A stretch of 64,000 nt of DNA, from NCBI RefSeq assembly GCF_024814435.1, contig NZ_JANUXY010000001.1, positions 1 to 64,000 of the forward strand, in the 5' to 3' direction. Numbering within the stretch: position 1 is the first letter of the stretch; each line of letters begins with the position of its first letter. A program made the translations under genes and the position numbers. Under the pieces are notes generated by a model. That model was not told the origin of the DNA, searched no databases, and saw only the letters and a list, made by a program, of their open reading frames with translations. The DNA comes from Staphylococcus americanisciuri (lineage in GTDB: Bacteria > Bacillota > Bacilli > Staphylococcales > Staphylococcaceae). Of the stretch, positions 7,208 to 17,223 are shown in pieces.

Positions 7208-7801
7208 TTATTTTAAATGATCTATCGCGTATTGTGCCTCTTCTTCGGTATATTTTTCACCAAATTGAGATGTCAATTGATCATAAATTTTATTTTTAGA
7301 CATATTAAAATTTTTTTGATATGACTTTGCTGCTTTTAAAGCATTTTCTTTGTAGTCAGCTTTTAAATGGTCTATGGCGTATTGTGCTGCTTCTTCTGTG
7401 TAATTGCCACCGTATTCCGAAGTGAGCTGATCGTAAATACCTTGTTTTGACATATAGAGTGTGTCTGAATAAATTTTTGCTTTTTCAAGTGCTCTATTAG
7501 AATCATTACTTTTTTCCTTATTAGAAGAATCATCTAAACTGAATGCTGGCTTTTGCGTTTTTGAATCTTGTATTATTTCAGGGTATTCTTGTATGTTTGC
7601 TTCATTGTCTGTTTCAATAATTGCGGTAAATAAAATAGCTGAACCGACAAATATTAAGATAATGACTAACAAACAGCCAGAGCCTACACCACAACCAATA
7701 AGCCACCATTTCTTGGAATTTGAAGGTTTGTTTTGTTGCCATGTTTCAAATTGTTCTTGTCTTAATTTTTCATTTCTTTGATTGGTTGGATTGTTAGACA
7801 T
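7208..7801 (-). CDS. Membrane-anchored Ltp-family protein, first of a tandem pair
   Basis: 197 residues with the same build as its downstream neighbour: MSNN-start, Gln-rich segment, membrane helix (about 43-62), polar linker, and two Ltp repeats (KAKIYSDTLYMSKQGIYDQL and AKSYQKNFNMSKNKIYDQLT). The repeats match more closely between the two genes than the linkers do, pointing to tandem duplication followed by linker drift. GGAGATT precedes the ATG. The family includes phage exclusion proteins and chromosomal copies of unknown role. Confidence 0.78.
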   Translation of the reverse strand: MSNNPTNQRNEKLRQEQFETWQQNKPSNSKKWWLIGCGVGSGCLLVIILIFVGSAILFTAIIETDNEANIQEYPEIIQDSKTQKPAFSLDDSSNKEKSNDSNRALEKAKIYSDTLYMSKQGIYDQLTSEYGGNYTEEAAQYAIDHLKADYKENALKAAKSYQKNFNMSKNKIYDQLTSQFGEKYTEEEAQYAIDHLK

Positions 7802-8432
7802 TTGATGAATCTCCTTTTTGATTTTTTAGAATGTTGCGGTAATTAATCAAGGTTTAAAATATTTAAAGTTGGAATAGTTATATAATGAAAATTTTTGGTG
7901 TAAATCTACACTGGTTTCTTAATATCTATATTATATAAATTAACTGGGTTGTAAGCAATATTATTTTTAGATAACTTAAAATTTAGAAGGGATTAAAACA
8001 ATGTAGATGATGTATGCAAATATTTGTTAATTTCTTAGGATAAATACTATTTGATTTATAGAATATGGGTATATTTATGGTCAAAATTGTTGTCGAGGTC
8101 TGATATGAAGAAGGGGATATGGTTTTGAAAGATCAATCTGAAATTTGAATAAGATGGTTAATGTTAGAAAATGTGTCAATATCATTATCAATAACAATTA
8201 AATTTTAAATATTAATTTAGTTATACGATTCAATGTATTTAGATTTTCATTTCTACTAAGACAAATGGATACTGAAACAATGCGCAACAGTAAAGAAAGA
8301 TGAATGGTTGTATTAACAATAGTAGTGTTCTATGCAGAATTGTCTTAATATAGTTTATTTCACGCACTAATCATGCATTCGCTTTCAAATAGAGCTATAA
8401 TAAGAAACGAACAATATTTTGGAGGAAGACAT
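7802..8432. other. A+T-rich intergenic gap
   Basis: No gene or clear terminator found. The right part must hold the menE promoter, but no hexamer pair stands out. The stretch marks the change from accessory to core DNA. Confidence 0.5.
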
Positions 8433-9836
8433 ATGGAACATTGGTTGGTACAACGTGTAGAACAGACACCCCATGCTATTGCAGTAGAGACAGCAGATGG
8501 GCAATGGACGTTCCAACAGTTATTTGATTTGGCACAAGAGTATGGTGTGAAATTGGTTTCTTTAAATCAAGGACGTATTGGTTTATTGGTAGATAATTCT
8601 ATAGAAGCTATTGCATTGATACATGGTGCATGGCTATTTAATATTGAGATTGCGTTAATCAACAATCGGTTAACGGATATTGAGATTATAAAACAAATGC
8701 AATCGATTGGTGTGAGCACAATTATTGCGACTGAGAAATATCGACAGCGCTTGGCAAGTTCGTCAATTGCAACGCGTTTTAGTTGTTTAACAGTGTCTGA
8801 TATATTGATGATTGATGAATATCGAAATTTGCCGGACTTTCAAGAAGCGGCCATTGCATCAATTATGTTCACATCTGGGACTACTGGTTCTCAAAAGGCT
8901 GTTCCACAATCATTTGCAAACCATAAAGCAAGTGCTGAAGGCTGCTTTATACATTTAGGGTTTGATGAGCATACGCGTTGGCTTGCGGTGCTTCCGATAT
9001 ATCATATTTCAGGGTTGAGTATTGTTATTCGCAGTGTCCTCTATGGTTTTACGGTATATTTAATGGAGAATTTTGATGAACAACAAGTGATGCATGCAGT
9101 GCAATACAAAGGTCTGACACACATGTCATTAGTGCCACTGACGATGAAAAGATTAATGCGTGCAGGTTTAACAGCGCCTTATCAACTTGAAAAAATTTTA
9201 CTGGGGGGCGCCAAGTTAGAGCAAGACTTTGTTGAACTTGCGTTGTCATATCAACTTCCCATCTACAATTCATTCGGTATGACGGAAACTTGCTCACAAT
9301 TTTTAACAGCGAGTCCTGAAATGTTAGCGGAAAATCCAGAGGCCGTGGGATATATGAACGATCAACTTGTCATTAGTCATACCAATCAAGATGGTCACGG
9401 AGAGCTATGTGTACGTGGAGATAATGTAATGCGTGGGTATCTTTATCCTCAAGGACTGACAGATACGTTTGATGAAAAAGGCTTTTTCAAAACAGGGGAT
9501 ATTGCAAGTGTTGATGTACATGGGTTTGTTGTGATTCATGATAGACGCAAAGACTTGATAATTAGCGGTGGCGAAAATATTTATCCCAATGAAATTGAAC
9601 GTGTCGCGAAACGACATCCAGATGTTAGTGATGCGATGTGTGTGGGTGTCAAAGATGATTATTGGGGGCAACGTCCGTTATTATATTTAATTGCTGAGCA
9701 TGAAATTCAAGATATGGATGTGTTTTTGGCACAATCTCTTGCAAAATATAAGTTACCGCAAGAGATATTATATGTTGAATCATTGCCTTACACGAGTACT
9801 GGTAAGTTGCAACGACAGTTATTGAATGGAGAATAG
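8433..9836 (+). CDS. menE: o-Succinylbenzoate-CoA ligase
   Basis: 467 residues. It activates o-succinylbenzoate with ATP and CoA in menaquinone synthesis. ANL-superfamily signatures are all present: P-loop FTSGTTGSQKAVPQ near residue 146, YNSFGMTETCSQF, FFKTGDIASVD, DRRKDLIISGGENIYPNEIE and the C-terminal catalytic Lys in TSTGKLQRQ. The ATG at 8433 is chosen because GGAGGAAG lies 6 bases upstream; the open frame also runs back to 8373 with no ribosome site. menC follows after 2 bases. Confidence 0.95.
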   Translation: MEHWLVQRVEQTPHAIAVETADGQWTFQQLFDLAQEYGVKLVSLNQGRIGLLVDNSIEAIALIHGAWLFNIEIALINNRLTDIEIIKQMQSIGVSTIIATEKYRQRLASSSIATRFSCLTVSDILMIDEYRNLPDFQEAAIASIMFTSGTTGSQKAVPQSFANHKASAEGCFIHLGFDEHTRWLAVLPIYHISGLSIVIRSVLYGFTVYLMENFDEQQVMHAVQYKGLTHMSLVPLTMKRLMRAGLTAPYQLEKILLGGAKLEQDFVELALSYQLPIYNSFGMTETCSQFLTASPEMLAENPEAVGYMNDQLVISHTNQDGHGELCVRGDNVMRGYLYPQGLTDTFDEKGFFKTGDIASVDVHGFVVIHDRRKDLIISGGENIYPNEIERVAKRHPDVSDAMCVGVKDDYWGQRPLLYLIAEHEIQDMDVFLAQSLAKYKLPQEILYVESLPYTSTGKLQRQLLNGE

Positions 9837-9838
9837 CC

Positions 9839-10831
9839 ATGAAGTTATTGGAGTTACATTTCTATCAATTTACGCCTACTTTTAAACATACAATTCAAAC
9901 GCCAAAAGTGACTCTGAAGACACGACGAACGTTATTTATCGGACTCATTGATGATACAGGTAATGAGTGGTTTGGGGAATGCAATGTTTTTGAGACGGAT
10001 TGGTATTATGATGAGACTATTGAGACGGTGAAGCAAACTTTAAGTCAATGGTTCGAGACGATAAAAGGTAACGTATTTATGAGCTTTGCAGAAGCACAAG
10101 ATTTAGTGGGGGACTTAGAAAGTAGACCTGCAGCACGTGCGACGGTGATGATGGCACTTTATCAAATGTTTCATGAGCTGCCGTCCTTTGAAGTACCTAT
10201 GACAATAACGGTAAATGGAGATATACAGCGTCGTTTAGTACGGCTTGATTATGCAGCGCGTATTAAAATTAAATGGAACCCTCATATTGTAGAACAAGTT
10301 AAAATGTTAACAGCGATGTACCCTGATACGCCAATTACAACAGATGCGAATCAAATGCTATGCGAGCAAGATTTACCGCTGTTGCGAGCACTAGCAAGGT
10401 ATCAACTGACCTACATTGAAGAGCCGTTTCCAACCCTCATTGATTATCGATGTACCAAGGATTTGCCACCGATTGCGATTGATGAGCAGGCGACTGATGA
10501 AGCAACAATTATGCGTGCTATTCAACACTATGGTGTGAAAGTGGTCATTGTCAAACCGTTCAGAGTAGGCGGGATTGATCGGGCGATGACTTTGATTGAA
10601 TTATTGCGTAATCAAGGTGTGACGGTTGTAGTAGGTGGTATGTACGAATGTGGTCTTAGTCGTTACTTTACAGCGTTACTTAGTCGTTATGGTGACTATG
10701 CTGGTGACGTCACACCGGCGAATTATTATTTTGAGGAGGATGTTGTTGAACAGTCAGGGCAATTAAATCAGGGCAAGTTATATTTTGAGCCCCCTGTCAT
10801 AAATCAACATCTGTTGACATGTTATTCATGA
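9839..10831 (+). CDS. menC: o-Succinylbenzoate synthase
   Basis: 330 residues, enolase superfamily. It dehydrates SHCHC to o-succinylbenzoate, the substrate of the upstream MenE. Catalytic features visible are KIKWNP (K-x-K base), TDANQ and IEEPF (metal ligands), IAIDEQ, and the second Lys in IVKPFRVGG. It starts 2 bases after menE, so translation is coupled. The 3' end overlaps the convergent yidD by about 10 bases. Confidence 0.93.
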   Translation: MKLLELHFYQFTPTFKHTIQTPKVTLKTRRTLFIGLIDDTGNEWFGECNVFETDWYYDETIETVKQTLSQWFETIKGNVFMSFAEAQDLVGDLESRPAARATVMMALYQMFHELPSFEVPMTITVNGDIQRRLVRLDYAARIKIKWNPHIVEQVKMLTAMYPDTPITTDANQMLCEQDLPLLRALARYQLTYIEEPFPTLIDYRCTKDLPPIAIDEQATDEATIMRAIQHYGVKVVIVKPFRVGGIDRAMTLIELLRNQGVTVVVGGMYECGLSRYFTALLSRYGDYAGDVTPANYYFEEDVVEQSGQLNQGKLYFEPPVINQHLLTCYS

Positions 10832-11058
10832 TGGTGCTTATTTTGTTTGAGGGGGACGGGGTCAAAGCCTCCTTTATGAAAAGGATGGCATCTTAATATG
10901 CGTCGAATGGCTAACCAACTCCCTTTCAATGCACCATGTGTTTGAATAGCTTCAACAGCATAGTTAGAACATGTTGGATAAAAACGACATGTCGGGGGCG
11001 TTAGTGGCGAGATAAATCGCTGATAAAATCGAATACATGAGATGAATAATGATTTCAT
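10822..11058 (-). CDS. yidD: Membrane protein insertion efficiency factor YidD
   Basis: 78 residues with the whole family signature: [20 protein letters not shown], then [14 protein letters not shown], then [18 protein letters not shown]. YidD is a small inner-face membrane-associated protein that helps YidC/Sec insertion. AGGAGG lies just upstream of the ATG. It is convergent with menC. Confidence 0.93.
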   Translation of the reverse strand: MKSLFISCIRFYQRFISPLTPPTCRFYPTCSNYAVEAIQTHGALKGSWLAIRRILRCHPFHKGGFDPVPLKQNKHHHE

Positions 11059-11119
11059 AAAGTTCCTCCTAAGTAATGATTAGAGATATTGTAACACACA
11101 ATGAAAGGAGAATGGATAA

Positions 11120-11590
11120 GTGGAGTTTATAGATGCTGCGAACCAACGTGTGACTTTAAAATTTTGCGCACAACATGATAAGGCAACGGGTAATCATGTT
11201 TTGGCATTACCAATATATCGTAAACAATTGTTAATGACGAATCATTGTGTACGCGGCATAGAGTTTCCGGGTGGTAAGTGTGAAGGAGACGAATCAAGTT
11301 TAGATGCGTTACGCCGTGAATTATATGAAGAAACAGGTGCTACGATTGAAGCGGCGTATTATATTGCTCAATATACAGTGCATGCTGATCCATTGCCTTT
11401 TACTAAAGATGTGTATGCCGTAATAGTCGATAAAATTGTTGAAAAAACAAATTATTTGGAAACGAATGGTCCTGTACTCGTTTCAACGTTGGAAGATGTA
11501 CCAGATGAGCAAAAAAGTACTTTATTGCTAGATGAAGCGATATTAACATGTGTAGAAAGGATATCAACTCTTGGCTTTTATCAATTATAA
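11120..11590 (+). CDS. ytkD: NUDIX nucleoside triphosphatase (YtkD-like)
   Basis: 156 residues. The NUDIX box is intact: FPGGKCEGDESSLDALRREL followed by YEETGA, giving G-x5-E-x7-R-E-x-x-E-E-x-G. Length and position match B. subtilis YtkD, an 8-oxo-dGTP/NTP pyrophosphohydrolase. GTG start at 11120, with GAAAGGAG at 11103-11110. The last 20 bases overlap the next gene. Confidence 0.85.
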   Translation: MEFIDAANQRVTLKFCAQHDKATGNHVLALPIYRKQLLMTNHCVRGIEFPGGKCEGDESSLDALRRELYEETGATIEAAYYIAQYTVHADPLPFTKDVYAVIVDKIVEKTNYLETNGPVLVSTLEDVPDEQKSTLLLDEAILTCVERISTLGFYQL

Positions 11591-12359
11591 ATCGATGCCG
11601 GCAGAACTCGGGACACATGATGTAACTGAAGTTCAATATAAGTCCGATGATTTCATAGTTCGAGGCTTACTCGTCACACCGCGAAAATCGGTCAACCGTA
11701 TCGTTGTGTATTTGCGCGGTGGCAAAGGACAAGTGGGACGCGTGAGGTTAGCAAGATTACTTCAATTTGCCAATGATACGACATTAGTCTTTGCGCCGTA
11801 CTATCGAGGCAATAATGGCAGTCAGGGGCATGATGCTTTCGGTGGAGCTGACTTGCAAGATGTGATTGCAGGGGTGACAATTTTGAAGGCGTTGTACCCT
11901 GATGTTTCAGTGCATCTGATTGGTTTTTCACGTGGTGGGATTCAAGGTTTATTGACCTACCAAGATGTACAAGCGACTAGTTATATTATCTGGGGCGGCG
12001 TAACGGATATAAAATTAATGTATGAAGAGCGTGTGGATCTCCGAGGCATGTTAAGACGTATGGTAGGACATCCTAAGAAACATCTATCTGCTTATGAACA
12101 AAGGGATGCGCTGAGATTGATTGATGATACGACACCACCTATTCTAATTATTCATGGTGGACTTGATACGCAGGTGGGCATTCATCAGGCTTATCACTTA
12201 GAGGCACACTTAGCCGAACATCAAGCGAATTATGATACATTTTATCAGATGTCAGAAGGTCATGTGCCGAGACCACGTGCGATGGCAGAAGTATTAGAAC
12301 GCATACGCATATGGATGGACAATATTGAAAATAGAAACGTAATAAAAGAGAGACATTAA
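11571..12359 (+). CDS. Alpha/beta hydrolase, S9 (prolyl oligopeptidase-like) type
   Basis: 262 residues. The nucleophile elbow is GFSRGG, with a catalytic Asp in IHGGLDTQV and His in SEGHVPRP, and an early VYLRGGKGQVGRVRLA oxyanion segment. The family covers acylaminoacyl peptidases and esterases; the substrate is unknown. The TTG at 11571 has AAAGGA 10 bases upstream and overlaps the NUDIX gene; the next in-frame ATG is 11595 or later. It is co-transcribed with the NUDIX gene. Confidence 0.75.
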   Translation: MAFINYKSMPAELGTHDVTEVQYKSDDFIVRGLLVTPRKSVNRIVVYLRGGKGQVGRVRLARLLQFANDTTLVFAPYYRGNNGSQGHDAFGGADLQDVIAGVTILKALYPDVSVHLIGFSRGGIQGLLTYQDVQATSYIIWGGVTDIKLMYEERVDLRGMLRRMVGHPKKHLSAYEQRDALRLIDDTTPPILIIHGGLDTQVGIHQAYHLEAHLAEHQANYDTFYQMSEGHVPRPRAMAEVLERIRIWMDNIENRNVIKERH

Positions 12360-12373
12360 TTTGCCTCTCTTTT
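12344..12373. terminator. Bidirectional terminator
   Basis: AAAAGAGAG pairs with CTCTCTTTT between the convergent hydrolase gene and pckA. Confidence 0.8.
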
Positions 12374-12386
12374 GTAGTTCTATTAA

Positions 12387-13967
12387 CTAGCCTTTAAAGC
12401 CACCTGTTTGTTGTAATTGTTGTGCTTCTTCACCGAATTTTTTAAAGTTTTCACGGAAACGTTCGATCAGTTCAGATGCTTGTTTGTCATAAGCCTCTTT
12501 ATCACGCCAAGCATTTTTAGGTTGCAAAATAGTAGTAGGGACACCGTCGATTTCGGTTGGAATACTTAGACCGAAAATGTCATCTTCTTCAAACGTACTA
12601 TTTTTAAGTGAACCATTAATCGCACTGTTGACCATTTTGCGAGTGTATTTGAGTTCAATACGATTACCTTTGCCATAGACACCGCCTGTCCATCCTGTAT
12701 TGACAAGGAATACATTTACTTCATGCTTGTCGATTAAGTCGCCGAGTAAGTCAGCATATACTTTAGCATTCAACGGTAAGAATGGTGCACCGAAACATGT
12801 TGAGAAAGATGGTTGTGGTTCAGTAATGCCACGCTCTGTACCTGCAAGTTTTGATGTAAAACCGCTCAAGAAATGATACATTGCTTGGTCTTTGGTTAAC
12901 TTAGAAATAGGTGGTAAAACACCAAAAGCATCAGCAGTTAAGAAAATAATTGTATTTGGGTGAGAGGCTTTAGATGGTACAACGATATTATCGATATATT
13001 CAATAGGATATGCTGCACGTGTATTTTCTGTATATTTGTTATCATCAAAGTCTATGTGACCATGCGCATCAACTACTAAATTTTCTAAAACTGTTCCATA
13101 GCGAATCGCATCAAAGATTTGAGGTTCTTTTTCTGCTGATAAGTTGATTGCTTTAGCATAGCATCCACCTTCTATATTAAAGACGCCATTTTCATTCCAG
13201 CCGTGCTCGTCATCACCGATTAACTTGCGCTCAGGATCTGCTGATAATGTTGTTTTACCAGTACCTGACAAGCCGAAGAATAAGGCAACATCGCCTTTGC
13301 GACCAACGTTTGCGGAGCAGTGCATACTCATGATGTCACGCTTTGGCAATAGGTAGTTCATTACAGAGAAGATAGATTTTTTCATCTCACCGGCATATTC
13401 AGTCCCACCGATAAGTACTGTTTTATGTTTGAATGAAACGATGACGAATGTTTCAGAACGCGTGCCATCTTGTTCAGGATTCGCTTTGAATGTTGGTGCA
13501 GAAATAATGGTGAAATCTGCTTTGATTTTTTCCGCTTCACTTATTGAGTGTGGACGAATGAACATGTTTTGGGCGAATAGGTTGTGCCATGCAAATTCAT
13601 TCACCACTGTTAGTTTAAGTTGAGAGTCTTTATCGCTACCTGCATAGCCATTGAAAACGAAAACTTCTTCTTTAGCATCAAGATATTCAAGCACTTGGTG
13701 ATATAAGTTTAAAAACTTTTCTTCTGATATAGCTTGATTGACACTACCCCAGTCGATGTCATCTTTTACTTGTGGGTTATCAACAATATATTTATCTTTT
13801 GGAGAACGCCCCGTATATTCTCCAGTTTTTGCATTGATTGCCCCAAGTTCGGTTAATTCTGCTTCATCACGTTTTAAGATTTTGTTGTAGAGTTCAGTCT
13901 TAGTTAACTGAAAATGAGATGTAGGCTTGTCAATTAATGCATTCAGTGCACTAGTATCGAATGACAT
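12387..13967 (-). CDS. pckA: Phosphoenolpyruvate carboxykinase (ATP)
   Basis: 526 residues. It converts oxaloacetate and ATP to PEP, CO2 and ADP in gluconeogenesis. Motifs: [10 protein letters not shown], the kinase-1a loop [13 protein letters not shown], and the metal/substrate segments IGDDEHGW and NTGWTGG. The ATG at 13967 is preceded by GGAGGG; the upstream in-frame TTG at 13982 lies before that site. A near-perfect cre box at 13998-14011 fits catabolite repression by CcpA, whose gene is also in this window. Confidence 0.97.
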   Translation of the reverse strand: MSFDTSALNALIDKPTSHFQLTKTELYNKILKRDEAELTELGAINAKTGEYTGRSPKDKYIVDNPQVKDDIDWGSVNQAISEEKFLNLYHQVLEYLDAKEEVFVFNGYAGSDKDSQLKLTVVNEFAWHNLFAQNMFIRPHSISEAEKIKADFTIISAPTFKANPEQDGTRSETFVIVSFKHKTVLIGGTEYAGEMKKSIFSVMNYLLPKRDIMSMHCSANVGRKGDVALFFGLSGTGKTTLSADPERKLIGDDEHGWNENGVFNIEGGCYAKAINLSAEKEPQIFDAIRYGTVLENLVVDAHGHIDFDDNKYTENTRAAYPIEYIDNIVVPSKASHPNTIIFLTADAFGVLPPISKLTKDQAMYHFLSGFTSKLAGTERGITEPQPSFSTCFGAPFLPLNAKVYADLLGDLIDKHEVNVFLVNTGWTGGVYGKGNRIELKYTRKMVNSAINGSLKNSTFEEDDIFGLSIPTEIDGVPTTILQPKNAWRDKEAYDKQASELIERFRENFKKFGEEAQQLQQTGGFKG

Positions 13968-13997
13968 AATGAATCCCTCCAATAGTTTGTTCGTAAA

Positions 13998-14011
13998 TGT
14001 AAGCCTTTACA
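13998..14011. promoter_or_regulatory. cre (CcpA operator) upstream of pckA
   Basis: TGTAAGCCTTTACA matches the consensus TGWAARCGNTTWCA at 13 of 14 positions. It ends 31 bases before the pckA start, where bound CcpA would block transcription. pckA is a known CcpA target in staphylococci. Confidence 0.7.
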
Positions 14012-14219
14012 ATTAAAGAGTATACCACATTAATGCCTTAATCCCCATAGTAAATCCCAAAAAAGAAGGATGGATTTTTGGAAAATATAAAAGGGAGTTC
14101 ATAGTTGGGAACGAGCATGATGTTAGTGTTATCAATATCAAGATTCTATGAGGTAAAGATACGGTTTAGTGACTTGTTGGTGTACGAATTATGTCTCGAT
14201 CTTAAATAGATTTGTGAAA

Positions 14220-14248
14220 TTGACACACGAGAAAAACTTAGGTAATAT
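14220..14248 (+). promoter_or_regulatory. metK promoter
   Basis: TTGACA at 14220-14225, a 17-base spacer and TAATAT at 14243-14248. Transcription would start about 14255, just before the SAM aptamer. Confidence 0.75.
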
Positions 14249-14261
14249 AAAAGCAACGGAT

Positions 14262-14430
14262 TCTCTTATCCTGAGTGGTGGAGGGACATGGACCCAATGA
14301 AACCCAGCAACCTCTTTTAACGAAGAAAGGTGCCAAACCGTTTGCAGGTACAATAGCCTGAACGATAAGAGCGAATGGACGTTGAGCCTTCACTCTATGT
14401 ATGTGTAGTAGTTGTGAAAGGCTCTTTTTA
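14262..14430 (+). promoter_or_regulatory. SAM-I (S-box) riboswitch with terminator
   Basis: The aptamer is 14262-14371. Closing stem is TCTCTTATC/GATAAGAG, with conserved internal blocks GAGTGGTGGAGGGAC, GAAACCCAGCAACC and AGGTGCCAA. The expression platform is a terminator pairing GAGCCTTCAC (14384-14393) with GTGAAAGGCTC followed by TTTTTA. SAM binding should favour the terminator and shut off metK, whose product is SAM. Confidence 0.97.
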
Positions 14431-14482
14431 TTTGAGCTCAGATAAAGAGAGTGTTCGTAATTTATTTTTAAAGGAGCATATT

Positions 14483-15685
14483 ATGACATACAACAAACGA
14501 TTATTCACTTCAGAGTCTGTAACTGAAGGACATCCTGATAAGATTGCGGACCAGATTTCGGACGCAATATTAGATGAGATTTTAAAAGGAGACCAGTCTG
14601 CACGTGTGGCTTGTGAGACAACTGTCACTACGGGTATGGCATTGATTGTTGGTGAAATATCCACGTCAACCTATGTAGATATTCCAAAAGTTGTCAGAGA
14701 GACAGTTAAGCAGATTGGTTATACACGAGCGAAGTATGGTTATGATTATAAAACAATGTCAGTGCTAACTGCGATTGATGAACAGTCTCCTGATATCGCA
14801 CAAGGTGTAGACCGAGCATTGGAATATCGCGATGCATCGAATGATGAAGTCTTGAATACGGGTGCAGGTGACCAAGGATTAATGTTTGGCTATGCAACGA
14901 ATGAGACGACATCTTTTATGCCATTGCCAATTGATTTATCACACAAATTAGCTAAGCGCTTAACAGATGTGCGTAAAGATGGCACATTAGAATATTTAAG
15001 ACCAGATGGTAAAGTACAAGTGACGGTTGAATATGATGAGTCCAATCAACCTAAACGTATAGATACTATTGTCATTTCATCACAACATCACGAAGAAATA
15101 GCACTGGATCAAATTCAACGTGACTTAAAAGAGCATGTTATTTATTCGATTGTGCCTGAATCATTATTGGATGATGAAACTAAGTTCTTCATCAATCCTA
15201 CAGGTCGTTTTGTTATTGGAGGACCACAAGGCGATGCAGGATTAACAGGGCGCAAGATCATTGTTGATACTTATGGCGGCTTTGCACGTCATGGTGGCGG
15301 AGCATTTTCTGGTAAGGATCCAACCAAAGTAGACCGATCAGCAGCGTATGCAGCACGTTATGTTGCGAAAAATATCGTGGCAGCAGGCTTTGCCGATAAA
15401 TGTGAAGTACAGTTAGCTTATGCAATTGGTGTGGCACAACCGGTGTCGATTGCTATTGATACGTTCGGTACAGGTAAAGTGTCAGAAGAAGCATTGATTC
15501 AAGCAGTGAACGAAAACTTTGACTTAAGACCAGCAGGGATTATTCAAATGCTTGACTTACAACGCCCAATTTATAAACAAACAGCAGCCTATGGACATTT
15601 TGGTCGTACGGATGTTGAACTTCCTTGGGAGAACACTGACAAAGTAGATGATTTGAAAAAGTCAGTTGCAGATTATCAAGGGTAA
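14483..15685 (+). CDS. metK: S-adenosylmethionine synthase
   Basis: 400 residues. It makes SAM from methionine and ATP. Signatures: [17 protein letters not shown] near the start, [12 protein letters not shown] near residue 127 and [19 protein letters not shown]. The ATG at 14483 has AAAGGAG 6 bases upstream. The longer open frame from 14375 runs through the riboswitch terminator and is not real coding. Feedback control is by the SAM-I riboswitch. Confidence 0.97.
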   Translation: MTYNKRLFTSESVTEGHPDKIADQISDAILDEILKGDQSARVACETTVTTGMALIVGEISTSTYVDIPKVVRETVKQIGYTRAKYGYDYKTMSVLTAIDEQSPDIAQGVDRALEYRDASNDEVLNTGAGDQGLMFGYATNETTSFMPLPIDLSHKLAKRLTDVRKDGTLEYLRPDGKVQVTVEYDESNQPKRIDTIVISSQHHEEIALDQIQRDLKEHVIYSIVPESLLDDETKFFINPTGRFVIGGPQGDAGLTGRKIIVDTYGGFARHGGGAFSGKDPTKVDRSAAYAARYVAKNIVAAGFADKCEVQLAYAIGVAQPVSIAIDTFGTGKVSEEALIQAVNENFDLRPAGIIQMLDLQRPIYKQTAAYGHFGRTDVELPWENTDKVDDLKKSVADYQG

Positions 15686-15765
15686 TATTAAGTTTTTAAT
15701 CGATTATTTGTAGGTTATTTACTATAATAATCGTATAAACGTAGATAAAAGGAAGGATTTTTAAA

Positions 15766-16677
15766 ATGACACAGTTTAGTCCAATAGAAATTGGCTTGTT
15801 TGTTGCTGTAGGAGTTGCAATTATCTGCTTCATTTTATTTCTAGTTGCACTTAATCGTAAGAAAAAAGCACAACAAAAATATGAAGCGCAGTTCAAAGCA
15901 AAAGAAGAAAAAATGGCAAAGTCACACAATGAAGCGCTTGAAAAGTTGAGAATCGACAAGAAAAAAGCTGAGACTAAGCATAAAGAAGACTACCAAACGA
16001 TGGTTGCTTCTAAGGATAGAGAAATAGATGCATTGAAGTTGTTTTCCAAAAACAGTAGTGAGTATGTAACAGATATGCGTTTACTGGGTATTCGTGAGCG
16101 TTTAGTCAAAGAAAAGCGCATTCGCCCAGAAGACATGCATATTATGGCGAACATTTTCATGCCAGCGAATGATTTAGAAGATATTACACGTATCAGTCAT
16201 CTTGTCTTAACACGTACAGGACTTTATATCATTGATTCGCAATTATTAAAAGGGCATGTATATCAAGGAATTACTCGTAACCAATTTGCAGAAAATCCAA
16301 TGATGCAACAAGTCTTTAAAACGCTTGATCTTGATGAAACAACACCACAGACAATTGTATTGGATGAACGTGATGAGAAGAGACATGCGCTTTCAGTGGT
16401 GGATTATACGGATCATATTGAACAACTTGAAGCGTTAGCGACAAAGTTACAACGTCAATTGGGTCATAAGTATACGCCAACACCTATTCTATATTTTAAC
16501 CCTAGACATGAAGGTGATGTGACGATTTCAAGTTATGCGCCACAGAGTACAACAAAAGTACTTGTAGGTCCGGAGCAGTTGGATGAATTCTTTAACAAGT
16601 ATGTATTCCACGGACGCATTCAATACGATGTCAATGACTTACAAGCAATTATGGATGAAATTGAATCATTTAATTAA
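15766..16677 (+). CDS. Membrane-anchored protein with coiled coil and NERD-like domain
   Basis: 303 residues: an N-terminal membrane helix (about 8-29), a Lys/Glu-rich coiled coil (about 33-100), then an alpha/beta domain. LVLTRTGLYIIDSQLLKGHV resembles the NERD core (hydrophobic strand, G-I-Y-V-I-E-x-K-x-W-x-G), with D-S-Q in place of the usual acidic-x-Lys, so a nuclease active site may be lost. I know it only as a conserved staphylococcal hypothetical. It is monocistronic between metK and a good terminator, with GGAAGG upstream. Confidence 0.55.
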   Translation: MTQFSPIEIGLFVAVGVAIICFILFLVALNRKKKAQQKYEAQFKAKEEKMAKSHNEALEKLRIDKKKAETKHKEDYQTMVASKDREIDALKLFSKNSSEYVTDMRLLGIRERLVKEKRIRPEDMHIMANIFMPANDLEDITRISHLVLTRTGLYIIDSQLLKGHVYQGITRNQFAENPMMQQVFKTLDLDETTPQTIVLDERDEKRHALSVVDYTDHIEQLEALATKLQRQLGHKYTPTPILYFNPRHEGDVTISSYAPQSTTKVLVGPEQLDEFFNKYVFHGRIQYDVNDLQAIMDEIESFN

Positions 16678-16680
16678 TTC

Positions 16681-16726
16681 AAAAACCTGTATGGCAACTT
16701 TTAAGGAGTAGGCGTACAGGTTTTAT
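16681..16726 (+). terminator. Rho-independent terminator
   Basis: AAAACCTGTA pairs with TACAGGTTTT, right after the stop of the NERD-like gene. Confidence 0.75.
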
Positions 16727-16734
16727 ATATGCCA

Positions 16735-16856
16735 AAAGCGCACAATCACAAAGGACTGCACGCCAAATGAAAACAGTTATTTCATCTCAGCTGGAACTAC
16801 ATGATAAATAAAATGCAGTACCTATCATTATCATTTCACTACAGAAGCTGAACAAC
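16735..16856 (+). repeat. Dispersed IS-derived repeat, partial copy
   Basis: The right-hand two thirds of the unit at 238-410: CACAATCACAAAGGACTGCA, CTGGAACTACATGATAAATA and the AGAAGCTGAACAA end. It lies in a core intergenic gap, so this end was mobile on its own or was deposited and trimmed. Confidence 0.55.
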
Positions 16857-16875
16857 CAATCTTTTACTACAGTGT

Positions 16876-17223
16876 TTAAATCAATGTGCCTACGTAACAA
16901 CATGCAAAGCAGCCAATGTATTGAATAAAGCTATAGCAGAAGAATGAGAGAATTTGTGTTTTGTTGTGCATTTCGAGAAGCTCAAGTTGAACGGTAGAAA
17001 AGGTAGTCAATCCACCGAGCAAACCGATGATGAACAGTGCATGTATGGGCGTGTTACTCATCACAATACCACCCATGAAACCTATGAGGCTACTGCCTAT
17101 TAGATTGACAATTATTGTAGCTAAGTGAAAGGGGTTCTGATAACAATGTTGAGACCAATCAGTGATTAAGGCTCTTGTCGTTGCACCCAGCCCACCGCCT
17201 AGAAGAATAAGTAATAAGTTCAC
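16876..17223 (-). CDS. crcB: Fluoride channel subunit CrcB/Fluc (second of pair)
   Basis: 115 residues, four membrane helices. Family marks are GGGLGATTRAL at the start, N-L-I-G-S in helix 2 and GLLGGLTTFSTVQLEL in helix 3. Its ATG overlaps the stop of the other crcB gene (4-base overlap). Paired Fluc genes make antiparallel heterodimers that expel fluoride. Confidence 0.9.
   Translation of the reverse strand: MNLLLILLGGGLGATTRALITDWSQHCYQNPFHLATIIVNLIGSSLIGFMGGIVMSNTPIHALFIIGLLGGLTTFSTVQLELLEMHNKTQILSFFCYSFIQYIGCFACCYVGTLI

Noticed and set aside
8300-8345. Second copy of the small toxin (ATGAATGGTTGTATTAAC...)
   Set aside because: Only a few codons resemble the toxin; no membrane helix, ribosome site or antitoxin signature.
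14375-14482. N-terminal extension of metK
   Set aside because: It runs through the riboswitch terminator; the ATG at 14483 has the proper ribosome site and matches the family length.
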